From positions 434,001 to 498,000 of the forward strand of contig JAFKHH010000013.1 in assembly GCA_017306865.1 (NCBI GenBank): DNA of 64,000 nucleotides, given 5' to 3'. This DNA is from Filimonas sp. (GTDB lineage Bacteria; Bacteroidota; Bacteroidia; Chitinophagales; Chitinophagaceae). Below, one piece after another: positions 1 to 7,796 of the stretch. The stretch's first letter is position 1. Each line of letters starts with the position of its first letter. Both the position numbers and the translations under genes were made by a program. The notes under the pieces were generated by a model. It was not told where the DNA came from. It did not search any database and was given only the letters and a program-made list of their open reading frames with translations.

Positions 1-1
1 C

Positions 2-2086
2 AGGCCACCGTTTAGTGCAAAGAGCTTCTGGCCCAACAGCGGTAACGCCGGTACCATAGTGACCATCAATGGCACCGGGTTCGGAGTGAAAGCAGCAGAT
101 AACGAAGTTATGTTTGGCGCTACACCTGCAAAAGTGGTAGACGTAAGAGACAGCATACTGATTGTGCTGGCGCCGGAGAGTGGAGCCACAGGCGCGTTGT
201 CTGTAAAAGTGGGCGATAAGAAAGTAGAACTGGGCACCTATACTTACCAGCAGTTGAGCCTGCATGAAGCAAGCCCGCTAAATGGTCCTGCAGGTACTAA
301 TATTGCCATCAAAGGCATGGGCTTCAGCAGCCTGAATATACCGGCGGAAGTAACAGTGAACGGAAAGTCCGCACTGGTGACTATTGTTAACGACACATTG
401 ATCGTAGCAACAGTGCCGGTAGCTGCGGGTAGTGGTAAGATAGCTGTGAAAGTAAATGGCAAAGAAGTGGCCGGGCCGGATTTTCTTTTCCAGTCAATCC
501 AGAAATTAAAACCATTGAGTGGCGGTGATAATACAACAGTAACAATTACGGGTGAAGGGTTTTCGGCTACACCGGCAGGCAACATCGTTGTGTTCAACGG
601 AAAGAATGCAACGGTAGTAAGTGCTACAAACACTCAGTTAGTAGTAACCGCACCCGCTGGTGTAGCAACCGGCCCCGTTTCTGTTATTATTAACGGGCAG
701 AAAACAACCGGCAATGTGTTTACAGTAGTACCGAAGCCCACTATTAAATCCGTTACGCCATTGAGCGGGCCGGCGGGCGCTACAATGACCATTAAAGGAG
801 AGTATTTCAGCGCATTTACAGATGAAGTAACTGTTACTGTTAACGGAAAAAATACTACGCTTACCAGCGCTACAGAAAAGCAGGTCGAATTAAAAATACC
901 TGCCGGTACCGGCGCAGGAAAAATAGTGGTGACTGTAAACGGGCAAACAACAGAAGGCCCGGATTTTAAAGAGCAGGCATTGTCTGTAACACAACTTTCC
1001 CCTGATAATGGTATAGAAGGCGCTGACGTAACTATTACCGGGCTTGGGTTCAGTACGGTACCATCTGACAATACAGTGCTCTTCAATGGTGTTGCAGCTA
1101 CCGTATCTGCCGCTACTGCCACTACATTAAAAGTAAAAACGCCATCGAATTTTTCAACAGGCGCCGTGATCGTTCGTACAGGCGGCCTGGAAGCAATAGG
1201 CCCTGTCTTTACTAAATCTGGCGTAGTAACTATAGCCGGCGGCCCAACCAAGAATACGTTTAGTTCCCCTACGGGAATAGCAGTGGATGCATTTGATAAC
1301 GTATATGTAGCAGACGGCAACAAGATATTGAAAATAGATCCTGCTGGTAATATCAGCACCTTTGCCGGTGATGTAGCAGCAGGTAATATAGATGGAACAG
1401 GTACACAGGCAAGGTTTAGTTATATCAATACGCTTGCAATAGATAAATACAATAACCTGTATGCGTGCGACCAGATCAATAAGAAAATACGCATGATCAC
1501 ACCTGCCGGAGTGGTGTCCACTTTTGCCATCCTTAGTTATTCACCATCAGGCCTGGGCGTTGATAAAAATGACAACGTATATGTAGGCATGCAATATGGC
1601 AGTGTATTTAAGTTAGATAGATTTGGCAATGGCACAGCTATGGCAACCGGTTACGAAAGCCCCACCAATGCGATTGCTGTAGATAATAATGGAATAGTGT
1701 ACTACGGTAGTGATTATAGCTATAACAGTATATTTAAAGTAGCGAATGGCACACGTAGTGTATATACAGGTAATAGCGGTGGTGGCGTGTACAGGGATGG
1801 TACCCTGGCTGAAGCAGCTTTTGGTATGCCTACCGGCGTAGCGTATGATGCGGCAGAAAACAAATTATACACCACAGATAATAACGCCATACGCATGATC
1901 GCTGACGGACAGGTAAAAACAATTACAGGATGGAAAGGAGGGATGACGCCTATCTATGGCTCACAGGATGGGGCATTGATCGATGCTACCTTCAGTAGCA
2001 TTACCTCTATTTGTGTAGACAGGAATGGCAACATCTATGTGTGTGAGCGTGGCAATAAATCAGTAAGAAAGATCGTCCTTAAATAA
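2..2086 (+). CDS. IPT/TIG-domain and NHL-repeat surface protein, 5' end outside window
   Basis: The frame is open from base 2, so the GTG at 59 is not the real start and the N-terminus with its export signal lies upstream of the window. About five successive IPT/TIG (immunoglobulin-like) domains fill the first ~385 residues, each with a P-x-x-G-x-x-G-x-x-V-x-I-x-G-x-G-F signature. They are followed by about 280 residues of NHL-type beta-propeller repeats (SSPTGIAVDAFDNVYVAD, INTLAIDKYNNLYACD, ITSICVDRNGNIYVCE). In this phylum such proteins are exported lipoproteins or surface glycan-binding proteins, often near SusCD genes; the ligand here is unknown. A strong hairpin terminator follows the stop codon. 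Confidence 0.85.
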   Translation, partial: RPPFSAKSFWPNSGNAGTIVTINGTGFGVKAADNEVMFGATPAKVVDVRDSILIVLAPESGATGALSVKVGDKKVELGTYTYQQLSLHEASPLNGPAGTNIAIKGMGFSSLNIPAEVTVNGKSALVTIVNDTLIVATVPVAAGSGKIAVKVNGKEVAGPDFLFQSIQKLKPLSGGDNTTVTITGEGFSATPAGNIVVFNGKNATVVSATNTQLVVTAPAGVATGPVSVIINGQKTTGNVFTVVPKPTIKSVTPLSGPAGATMTIKGEYFSAFTDEVTVTVNGKNTTLTSATEKQVELKIPAGTGAGKIVVTVNGQTTEGPDFKEQALSVTQLSPDNGIEGADVTITGLGFSTVPSDNTVLFNGVAATVSAATATTLKVKTPSNFSTGAVIVRTGGLEAIGPVFTKSGVVTIAGGPTKNTFSSPTGIAVDAFDNVYVADGNKILKIDPAGNISTFAGDVAAGNIDGTGTQARFSYINTLAIDKYNNLYACDQINKKIRMITPAGVVSTFAILSYSPSGLGVDKNDNVYVGMQYGSVFKLDRFGNGTAMATGYESPTNAIAVDNNGIVYYGSDYSYNSIFKVANGTRSVYTGNSGGGVYRDGTLAEAAFGMPTGVAYDAAENKLYTTDNNAIRMIADGQVKTITGWKGGMTPIYGSQDGALIDATFSSITSICVDRNGNIYVCERGNKSVRKIVLK

Positions 2087-2117
2087 AATCCCCCGATTCG
2101 AGCAGTTAGTTTTAAGT

Positions 2118-2145
2118 CAAACCCACCTTTCCAGGTGGGTTTTTA
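2118..2145 (+). terminator. Rho-independent terminator of the IPT/NHL gene
   Basis: A 10-bp perfect stem (AAACCCACCT / AGGTGGGTTT) with a 4-nt loop is followed by a T run, about 30 bases after the stop codon. Confidence 0.85.
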
Positions 2146-2800
2146 CGTTTGTATTTCGAGACGTGAAACGAGAAACGGCAATCGTGAATTGGCTTCACCC
2201 CAGGTCGTGTCTTTACCATGTCCGTCAACTTAAGGAAATACATAGAAGATCGAAGCGATTTTTTTCTCACCACATAGGAGCATAAGGTACATAGGCACAT
2301 AGGATAGGTTAAGGTCTATTAAATAATAGTAATGATCGATTTATTCAAGAGGACATAGGACTTATAGAGAGAGCCGCTACGCGACTCTTTGAAGCCCTTC
2401 CGTGTTTTCTGTGTCTGTGGCAATCCCCGCCTGAATGGCGAAGACTCGAACCTCGGCAAAGAAGCAGCGTGTTACACAGAGAAAGTTATTTACGATTGCC
2501 GTTTCACGTCTCACGATTGCCGTCTCACGACGCCGACATTAAAACATCGTCAGGGGTGAACGTTTTTGAAGTAACGCGTGTTACTAAGGGGCTATAGATC
2601 ACAACTGTTGCCATATTCCAGCATCCGTTACACTATGTTTTACTGAATCCGGTAGCCCTTGTGTTCTTTGTGTTAACCATGTAAGCCTTGTGGTTGACTT
2701 AACAACATTGGTACGGACACGAGCCAGGGCGAAAAGCGTGTTACACAGAGAATGTTATTCACGATTGACGTCTCACGTTTCACGATCCGTCCTAAGAAAG
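2146..2800. repeat. Intergenic region built of dispersed repeat phrases
   Basis: No supportable gene in about 760 bases. The region is a patchwork of phrases that recur elsewhere in the window: CGTGAAACGAGAAACGGCAA (2162) with its inverted forms at 2500 and 2755; the ACATAGG words at 2270-2305; a rRNA-gap-like TTTTCTGTGTCTGTGGCAA (2403); and a direct repeat GCGTGTTACACAGAGAA followed by GTTATT and ACGATTG at about 2469 and 2738. AGTAAC-GCGT-GTTACT at 2570 is a small hairpin. Open frames across here are products of the repeats. Confidence 0.7.
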
Positions 2801-2906
2801 GGAAAAAATTACAACTAAACGGGAAATCCCCTAATCCGTTCCGCCAGCTTTTCGGGCAATCTTTGTATCAGCAAACAAAAACAAATAAAATTAAAAATCA
2901 AACAAA

Positions 2907-3620
2907 ATGGAAAACAAATCAAATCCAACCGCAGTTAAGAATGTTGTTTTAGTACATGGCGCATTTGCCGATGGCTCTGGTTACAAAGGCGTTTACGAAA
3001 GCCTTACACAACAGGGATATAACGTTACAGTTGTACAAAACCCACTCACATCACTGAAAGATGATGTAAAAGCAACGCACATAGCATTAGATGCGCAAGA
3101 CGGCCCGGCTATCCTCGCAGGACACTCATGGGGCGGTGCTGTTATTACAGAAGCTGGTAATCACCCTAACGTAGCAGGCCTTGTTTACATTGCCGCCTTC
3201 CAGCCAGACAACAACGAAACAGCATTGCAATGGTTTCAGACAGCGCCACCGGCAGCAGAAAACGGTGTATTACCTCCGGATGAAAAAGGTATTGTGTATT
3301 ATGATAAAGCAAAGTACCACGCAGGTTTTTGTGGTGACCTTAGCGAATCTGAAGCAGCATTTATGTATGCATCCCAGGGCGCATTTTATGGCGAATGTTT
3401 TGTAACCCCAATTTCAGAAGCTGCATGGAGAAATAAACCAACTTTTGGTATCGTAGCTACAGAAGATAAAAGCATAAACCCGGATATTCAGCGTAATATG
3501 TATAAACGCTCCAACACGAAATTTACTGAAATGAGCGGTAGCCATGCAGTATATGTTTCCCAGCCACAAAAAGTAGCGGCAGTAATTGCAGACGCTGCAA
3601 AAGCGGTATCCGGTAAATAA
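2907..3620 (+). CDS. Alpha/beta-fold hydrolase (EstC-like)
   Basis: A 237-residue protein of the alpha/beta hydrolase superfamily. The N-terminal VVLVHGAFADGSG strand and oxyanion loop is followed by the nucleophile elbow G-H-S-W-G-G with Ser74; Asp187 (VATEDKSI) and His213 (SGSHAVYVSQP) complete a likely catalytic triad. No signal peptide, so it is probably cytoplasmic. The length and the HGAFADGSGY motif match short esterase-like hydrolases whose natural substrates are mostly unknown. The start is preceded by an A-rich leader rather than a Shine-Dalgarno sequence, typical of this phylum. It stands alone, with its own terminator. Confidence 0.85.
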   Translation: MENKSNPTAVKNVVLVHGAFADGSGYKGVYESLTQQGYNVTVVQNPLTSLKDDVKATHIALDAQDGPAILAGHSWGGAVITEAGNHPNVAGLVYIAAFQPDNNETALQWFQTAPPAAENGVLPPDEKGIVYYDKAKYHAGFCGDLSESEAAFMYASQGAFYGECFVTPISEAAWRNKPTFGIVATEDKSINPDIQRNMYKRSNTKFTEMSGSHAVYVSQPQKVAAVIADAAKAVSGK

Positions 3621-3664
3621 GTGTTATTGTAAATAAAAGTAAAAGCATGATCCCGCATCAATAT

Positions 3665-3706
3665 AGACCTATACAGTTTTTAAAAATTGTATAGGTCTTT
3701 CTTTTT
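3665..3706. terminator. Hairpin terminator, AGACCTATA family
   Basis: AGACCTATAC...GTATAGGTCT form a long stem around an A/T-rich centre (GTTTTTAAAAATT), followed by TTTCTTTTT. It sits between converging genes and can serve both strands. The hairpin is related to the two identical 47-bp hairpins near the right end of the window. Confidence 0.75.
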
Positions 3707-3733
3707 CGCACTCGCGTATGAGCTGGTTACTGG

Positions 3734-4069
3734 TTATTTACCCAGGTATTTTATAACATCAGCCTGTTGTATCGTCTCCGAATCCTTACCGCTACCAGCA
3801 GTAGCTATTCCTAAAATAATCACGCCATCTGCACCAACGTTTTTGGCTTTGGTAAGTATTGATTCTTTTATCTTGTCTGCCTTTAATGTTGTGGGCGCAT
3901 AGATATGACCAATTACTTTGTATTCTTTTTTAACGTCTTTCGATGCGTAGAAAACGTCTACATTGGATGTGGGAGGTAACTTATCTCCCATGTAAGATGT
4001 AGTAGCGCAGGAACTTAATAAGCCTGTTATGCTTAACAAGATGGCGGATGCTGTAAATAGGTTTCTCAT
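3734..4069 (-). CDS. Small lipoprotein of unknown function
   Basis: A 111-residue protein starting at MRNLFTASAILL; the frame is open 27 codons further upstream but only this ATG places the signal peptide at the N-terminus. The lipobox LLSSC gives a lipidated Cys after about 20 residues. The mature part (VDVFYASKDVKKEYKVIGHI ... AKNVGADGVIILGI) looks like a compact alpha/beta fold resembling small YbjQ/RcsF-like domains, which is only an inference. The upstream region contains the left copy of a 61-bp direct repeat that bounds the AT-rich cassette next door. Confidence 0.7.
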   Translation of the reverse strand: MRNLFTASAILLSITGLLSSCATTSYMGDKLPPTSNVDVFYASKDVKKEYKVIGHIYAPTTLKADKIKESILTKAKNVGADGVIILGIATAGSGKDSETIQQADVIKYLGK

Positions 4070-4114
4070 ATAAGCCGGTTTTTTACTGCAATCTAAAAAA
4101 ATACAATGATGGCA

Positions 4115-4175
4115 AATAGAGCGCATCAGCTTATAGTAAAAAATTAACACAACAGGGAGCTTTGGTTCCTTTTCG
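4115..4175. repeat. Left 61-bp direct repeat of AT-rich cassette
   Basis: Starts AATAGAGCGCATCAGC and ends GGTTCCTTTTCG. It is matched by a segment of exactly the same length at 6874-6934 with about three mismatches, in the same orientation. The two copies bracket the AT-rich segment with two foreign-looking genes, as att sites or target duplications would. The 260 bases between this repeat and the first cassette gene hold no gene; GCTAACGCGCA followed by CTTGAGTA at about 4303 has a diverged counterpart at about 6831. Confidence 0.75.
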
Positions 4176-4439
4176 CTACACTCTAATGTTCTCGTAATGT
4201 TTCCTCCGACAGATTTGAGTAAAGGGGGGCTACAGAATTCAACGTTTTGCTATTCGTGAAAAAGCAGAGGACAAAGAGTAAACAACATGTGCAATGTTCT
4301 TGCTAACGCGCAGGGGCTTGAGTAAGAGCATTGCAAGGAAGAATGTCCAGAATGTAATCTTCAACTTAGAGCTTTCAAACTTGAAATTGAATATAATATA
4401 GCCTGAATTAATTATATTAATTTATTAAATTGAGGTCGT

Positions 4440-4736
4440 ATGAAAATTGATTTAGCTGATGGTAGTTTTACGATTGAGAAGCTTCGTAAGCTAGTAGTTT
4501 TTGAGGATGATATTGGAAATATTCAATTCAGGGTAACAAATGATGGTTATTTATTCCTATCCCACTCAGTTGGTAATCAATCTTTAAATGGAATATTATT
4601 TCGGTTTAAAACTAATAGTGTGGGATGTGGTTGTGTGAGGATTGATGCTAGTAAAAATGATAATTGAGTAAAAAAAATATACGAAGAGGCCAAAAAATGG
4701 CCTAATCCTATTGAAGCTTATATGGATAATTTTTAA
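4440..4736 (+). pseudogene. Small unknown gene interrupted by in-frame TGA
   Basis: An ATG four bases after a GAGGT element opens a 75-codon frame (MKIDLADGSFTIEKLRKLVV...) ending at TGA (4665-4667). The same frame continues without another stop for 22 codons to TAA at 4734, and the continuation (KKIYEEAKKWPNPIEAYMDNF) looks like genuine protein sequence. The simplest reading is a 98-residue protein with one nonsense change, probably a former TGG Trp codon. No family was recognised. Base composition is markedly AT-rich. It precedes the HEXXH gene in the same direction and may be its partner. Translation to the TGA as a 75-residue product remains possible. Confidence 0.5.
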
Positions 4737-4930
4737 TTAGTCTTTCCTTAAGAAACAAACTAAGCAATTTTAATTTTATTAAGAACGATTTGGAGCACAA
4801 GTGCAATACATTTTAGGTGACTATTGTAAAATAAATTATGGGATTTATAAACTCGTGAGTAAAAGTAAATTGTTGGAGATCATATAAGCACTATTTTTTA
4901 AATTTCTGTTATAAGAATTAAAAAAGTATT

Positions 4931-6655
4931 ATGAAGTTTAATTTTATAGAGGGTACGTATAATTTGTCTATATTTCGAATTTACATTGACAGCGATGATA
5001 CATTTGATCAGCTAAGTGACTTGCCTGATACAGTAATGCGAACTTTTTATCATGAATATTTTCATTTTATACAAGATCTAACAACTCCTTTTACAGTTAA
5101 TGTCATGTGGCAATTGTATAGCAGTATTGCTCAATTAATTGCTTACGCGCAACAACATGGAAAAGAAATTTATCTTCCTCTAAGTGATATTCCAGAACTA
5201 AAAAATTTAGAGACTGGGAGGCAATTCTTAAATGCGATCTTTGGCGATGTTGATTGCGTGATAGAGACAGAAGCAGCGGTTAATCCACTAAAAGTGACGA
5301 AAGTTTCTCTCATAAGGCGGTTCGATTTTTTAGAACTTGCGGAGGCTGAACAGGTGAGGTTTGTAGAGTTAACAGTAAGTAATAGCCAAGGAAAAATAGG
5401 AACTTATTCTTTTGGCGCAATAGCTGTTATTGAAACAATGACATATTTAATTCAACGGAAATTCTTCGGAGATAGTTCTGTAGATGATGCTCCATATAGG
5501 ATGGCTTATCGAGTTGCAGAATTAATTTGCCCAGACTGGGCTAACAATGAAGAATACTTATTTGCAGTATGCGACCTTGCTCTCAAGACGCTATATCCTG
5601 GGTGGGCATTTGTAGTCTTATTAGAAGAGTTGCGAACCATTCTTCCAAAACCACAATCGGCTGAGCAAATTTACGATATATGTCTCGAAATACTTGGGCG
5701 TGAATGGAAATACCCGGAATCTTTTGAGCAATATAAAAATAATGTAATTACAGTAGCGTCGCAGTTGCAGGGACACGATGTGTTTAAAATCAATTTAGAA
5801 TGGTTTATTACTATTATACAAAATGGATGGCAAAGAGGATTTGATGAACCTAAAATTATGTTGAGGCTTTATCAGCAATGGAAGCCATTTAATGAATATC
5901 TTCTAACCCTTCGAAATGATTTGGGGATGCCAGAAATTGTAAATAGAAAGAAACAGCGATGGTTTTTTCTGCCAAAATCTTTATTGAAATACGAAACAGA
6001 TATAGACCCAACTATACTTGCAGCAATCGCTCAGTTACAGGATATTTTGCTTGATGGATCTTGCCGTTGCGCTTTGATTGAACAATGCCAAGCTTCAAGT
6101 AATAAAATGCCTGTGGATAGTGATTGTCAAACAAGACCTTGGGTGAAGGCTAATCATGAACCACTTTGCCCATTTGGTGCCGTATGGCGATCATTTGGCT
6201 TAAATGAATATACAATTGTTTTTGAGGAATGGTTTATAAGCAAAATGGATTTAGTGCTAGATAAAGAGATTATAGGCATGTTGTGGCTAAAAGGTGTCAC
6301 ATATAATACTTGGATAAAGGCCCCTATTGGCGACTATATGATCAGAGTTGACCCACCAGGCTCTGGTGGGCAATTGCACATTCATATTGCGCGATCAAAA
6401 CATACTCGCGCTAAGCAAAAGCAAGTATCTTGGAATATTGATGGAACGAGACACGATAAAAGATCCTTTGATGAAAGTTTTAGAGGTATGTCACAGGCAA
6501 AAAAAATAGCCAGACAGATATTAGGAATCCCTGATAATGTTATTTTACAGCACAGAAGAAGTCTCCATTATGAGTTGTCGCAAATTGCTGAAGATGAGCA
6601 TTCTATTGAAGTGCAAGCGTTTGATTTATATACGGAAGAACATAGTGTATTGTAG
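4931..6655 (+). CDS. HEXXH-motif protein of unknown function
   Basis: A 574-residue protein of no recognised family. Near the N-terminus is a zinc-metallopeptidase-like motif H41-E-Y-F-H45; Glu168 (AIAVIETMTYLIQ) could be the third ligand as in gluzincins. A Cys cluster occupies residues 378-413 (C-R-C-x5-C-x12-C-x13-C-P), possibly a metal site. The C-terminal ~110 residues contain GSGGQLHIHI then SWNIDGTRHDK and an AKKIARQILGIP helix, looking like a separate compact domain. No signal peptide or membrane segment was seen. Codon use is strongly AT-rich compared with its neighbours, and the gene lies between 61-bp direct repeats, so acquisition by transfer is likely. Whether it is a peptidase, a toxin or a defence protein cannot be told from sequence alone. 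Confidence 0.75.
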   Translation: MKFNFIEGTYNLSIFRIYIDSDDTFDQLSDLPDTVMRTFYHEYFHFIQDLTTPFTVNVMWQLYSSIAQLIAYAQQHGKEIYLPLSDIPELKNLETGRQFLNAIFGDVDCVIETEAAVNPLKVTKVSLIRRFDFLELAEAEQVRFVELTVSNSQGKIGTYSFGAIAVIETMTYLIQRKFFGDSSVDDAPYRMAYRVAELICPDWANNEEYLFAVCDLALKTLYPGWAFVVLLEELRTILPKPQSAEQIYDICLEILGREWKYPESFEQYKNNVITVASQLQGHDVFKINLEWFITIIQNGWQRGFDEPKIMLRLYQQWKPFNEYLLTLRNDLGMPEIVNRKKQRWFFLPKSLLKYETDIDPTILAAIAQLQDILLDGSCRCALIEQCQASSNKMPVDSDCQTRPWVKANHEPLCPFGAVWRSFGLNEYTIVFEEWFISKMDLVLDKEIIGMLWLKGVTYNTWIKAPIGDYMIRVDPPGSGGQLHIHIARSKHTRAKQKQVSWNIDGTRHDKRSFDESFRGMSQAKKIARQILGIPDNVILQHRRSLHYELSQIAEDEHSIEVQAFDLYTEEHSVL

Positions 6656-6873
6656 GGGGGTGATTCTCGTAAAGTTGCATGGAAAAATTAAAACTAACTA
6701 GTTTTTTATTTTATTCTTTTTCAACATCTCGTCCGTGCAGGTTTGAGAAAGGCGAGATCCGTTGCGGAGGGCAGCATTTTTTTATTAATGAGAAAGACAG
6801 TGGAAAATAATAAATAACACAGGTAAGGCATTCGCTAACGCGCATGGCTTTGAGTAGAGATACCGAGAGGATG

Positions 6874-6934
6874 AATAGAGCGCATCAGCTTATAGTAAAA
6901 AATTAACACAACAGGGAGTTTTGGTTGTTTTTCG
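6874..6934. repeat. Right 61-bp direct repeat of AT-rich cassette
   Basis: Same orientation and length as 4115-4175. The stretch from the HEXXH stop codon to here (about 220 bases) holds no gene; it contains GAGATCCGTTGCGGAGG and a GCTAACGCGCA segment that is a diverged copy of the one at about 4303. Confidence 0.75.
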
Positions 6935-6947
6935 AAATACCCTTGCG

Positions 6948-6986
6948 AAAAAAAACGCTGGCAAGGCTTCAAACCCTGTCAGCGTT
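6948..6986 (-). terminator. Terminator of the LytTR/histidine kinase pair
   Basis: Read on the minus strand, CGCTGACAGG...CCTTGCCAGCG forms an imperfect hairpin followed by eight T residues, about 90 bases after the regulator's stop codon. Confidence 0.75.
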
Positions 6987-7076
6987 GTATATGGCAGATA
7001 GAAAACGAGACATTGTTCCGTATCGTCTCCCAATAATTTAACCATTTATCAATACAGCAATTAATCTGCAAGTCGC

Positions 7077-7796
7077 TTAAACAATCTTTATCTGCGCCAT
7101 CAATTTCTCCTTGTACGTGTCGCCTATAGGTAAGTACTGACTGTTGATCACAATCTTTCCTCTTTCCAGGAAATCTATCTTATCCTTATTGATGATATAC
7201 GATTTATGAATGCGGATAAAACGGTGTGCGGGCAGCAATGCTTCCATATTACGCATGCTTTCCAGCGATAATATTTTACCCTCTGCAGTATGAAAGGCTA
7301 TATAATCTCGTAGCGCCTCTATATACAGGATGGATGCAAATGCAATCTTTTGTACACGGTATTCTGTCTTTATAAAAAGGTGCTCTTCTGCAGATGCTGG
7401 TTGCAAGGTAGTTTCTGCAACTTTCTCCTGTAAACGTAGCCGGGCTTTTTGTATTGCTATCATGTACCGGTCAAACGTGATCGGTTTTAGCAGGTAGTCC
7501 ACTACATCGTGTTCATAACCCTCTATTGCATATTGGTGGTACGCCGTGGTCAGGATCACTTTGCAACTATTGCGAATGATCTTCATAAACTGGATACCGT
7601 TTAGTTCCGGCATCTGTATATCCAGGAAAACCAGGTCAGTCTTACCCTCCTGCACAAACTGCAAAGCTTCCAGTACATGCGTTGTTTTAAAGACAACTTC
7701 AAAACCCGGTGTTTTACTAATGTAATCCGTAAGCAGTTTTACAGCTAGTGGTTCATCATCCACCACTACGCATCGTATATTACCTGAGTTAGTCAT
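7077..7796 (-). CDS. LytTR-family response regulator
   Basis: A 239-residue cytoplasmic regulator. Residues 7-120 are a receiver domain with acidic pocket D13-D14-E15, phospho-acceptor Asp59 (DLVFLDIQMPELNG) and the YLLKPI lysine. Residues ~140-235 are a LytTR DNA-binding domain (LFIKTEYRVQKIAFASILYIEALRDY ... RIHKSYIINKDKI). Its start overlaps the end of the upstream sensor kinase gene by 8 bp, so the two are translationally coupled and form a cognate pair. Targets are unknown; genes of this type are very numerous in the phylum and often control nearby operons, here possibly the divergent M23 peptidase gene. Confidence 0.93.
   Translation of the reverse strand: MTNSGNIRCVVVDDEPLAVKLLTDYISKTPGFEVVFKTTHVLEALQFVQEGKTDLVFLDIQMPELNGIQFMKIIRNSCKVILTTAYHQYAIEGYEHDVVDYLLKPITFDRYMIAIQKARLRLQEKVAETTLQPASAEEHLFIKTEYRVQKIAFASILYIEALRDYIAFHTAEGKILSLESMRNMEALLPAHRFIRIHKSYIINKDKIDFLERGKIVINSQYLPIGDTYKEKLMAQIKIV

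Noticed and set aside
634-1359. Long minus-strand frame (241 codons) opposite the IPT-domain gene
   Set aside because: It is antisense to a repeat-rich coding gene with a clear domain pattern and has no protein-like features; codon composition explains it.
2146-2800. CRISPR-like array of repeats
   Set aside because: Repeats vary in sequence, orientation and spacing, with no uniform spacers and no cas genes in the window.
2752-2952. Frame upstream of the alpha/beta hydrolase
   Set aside because: It begins in the CACGATTG repeat phrase and overlaps the hydrolase start in another frame; Lys/Gln-rich low-complexity product.
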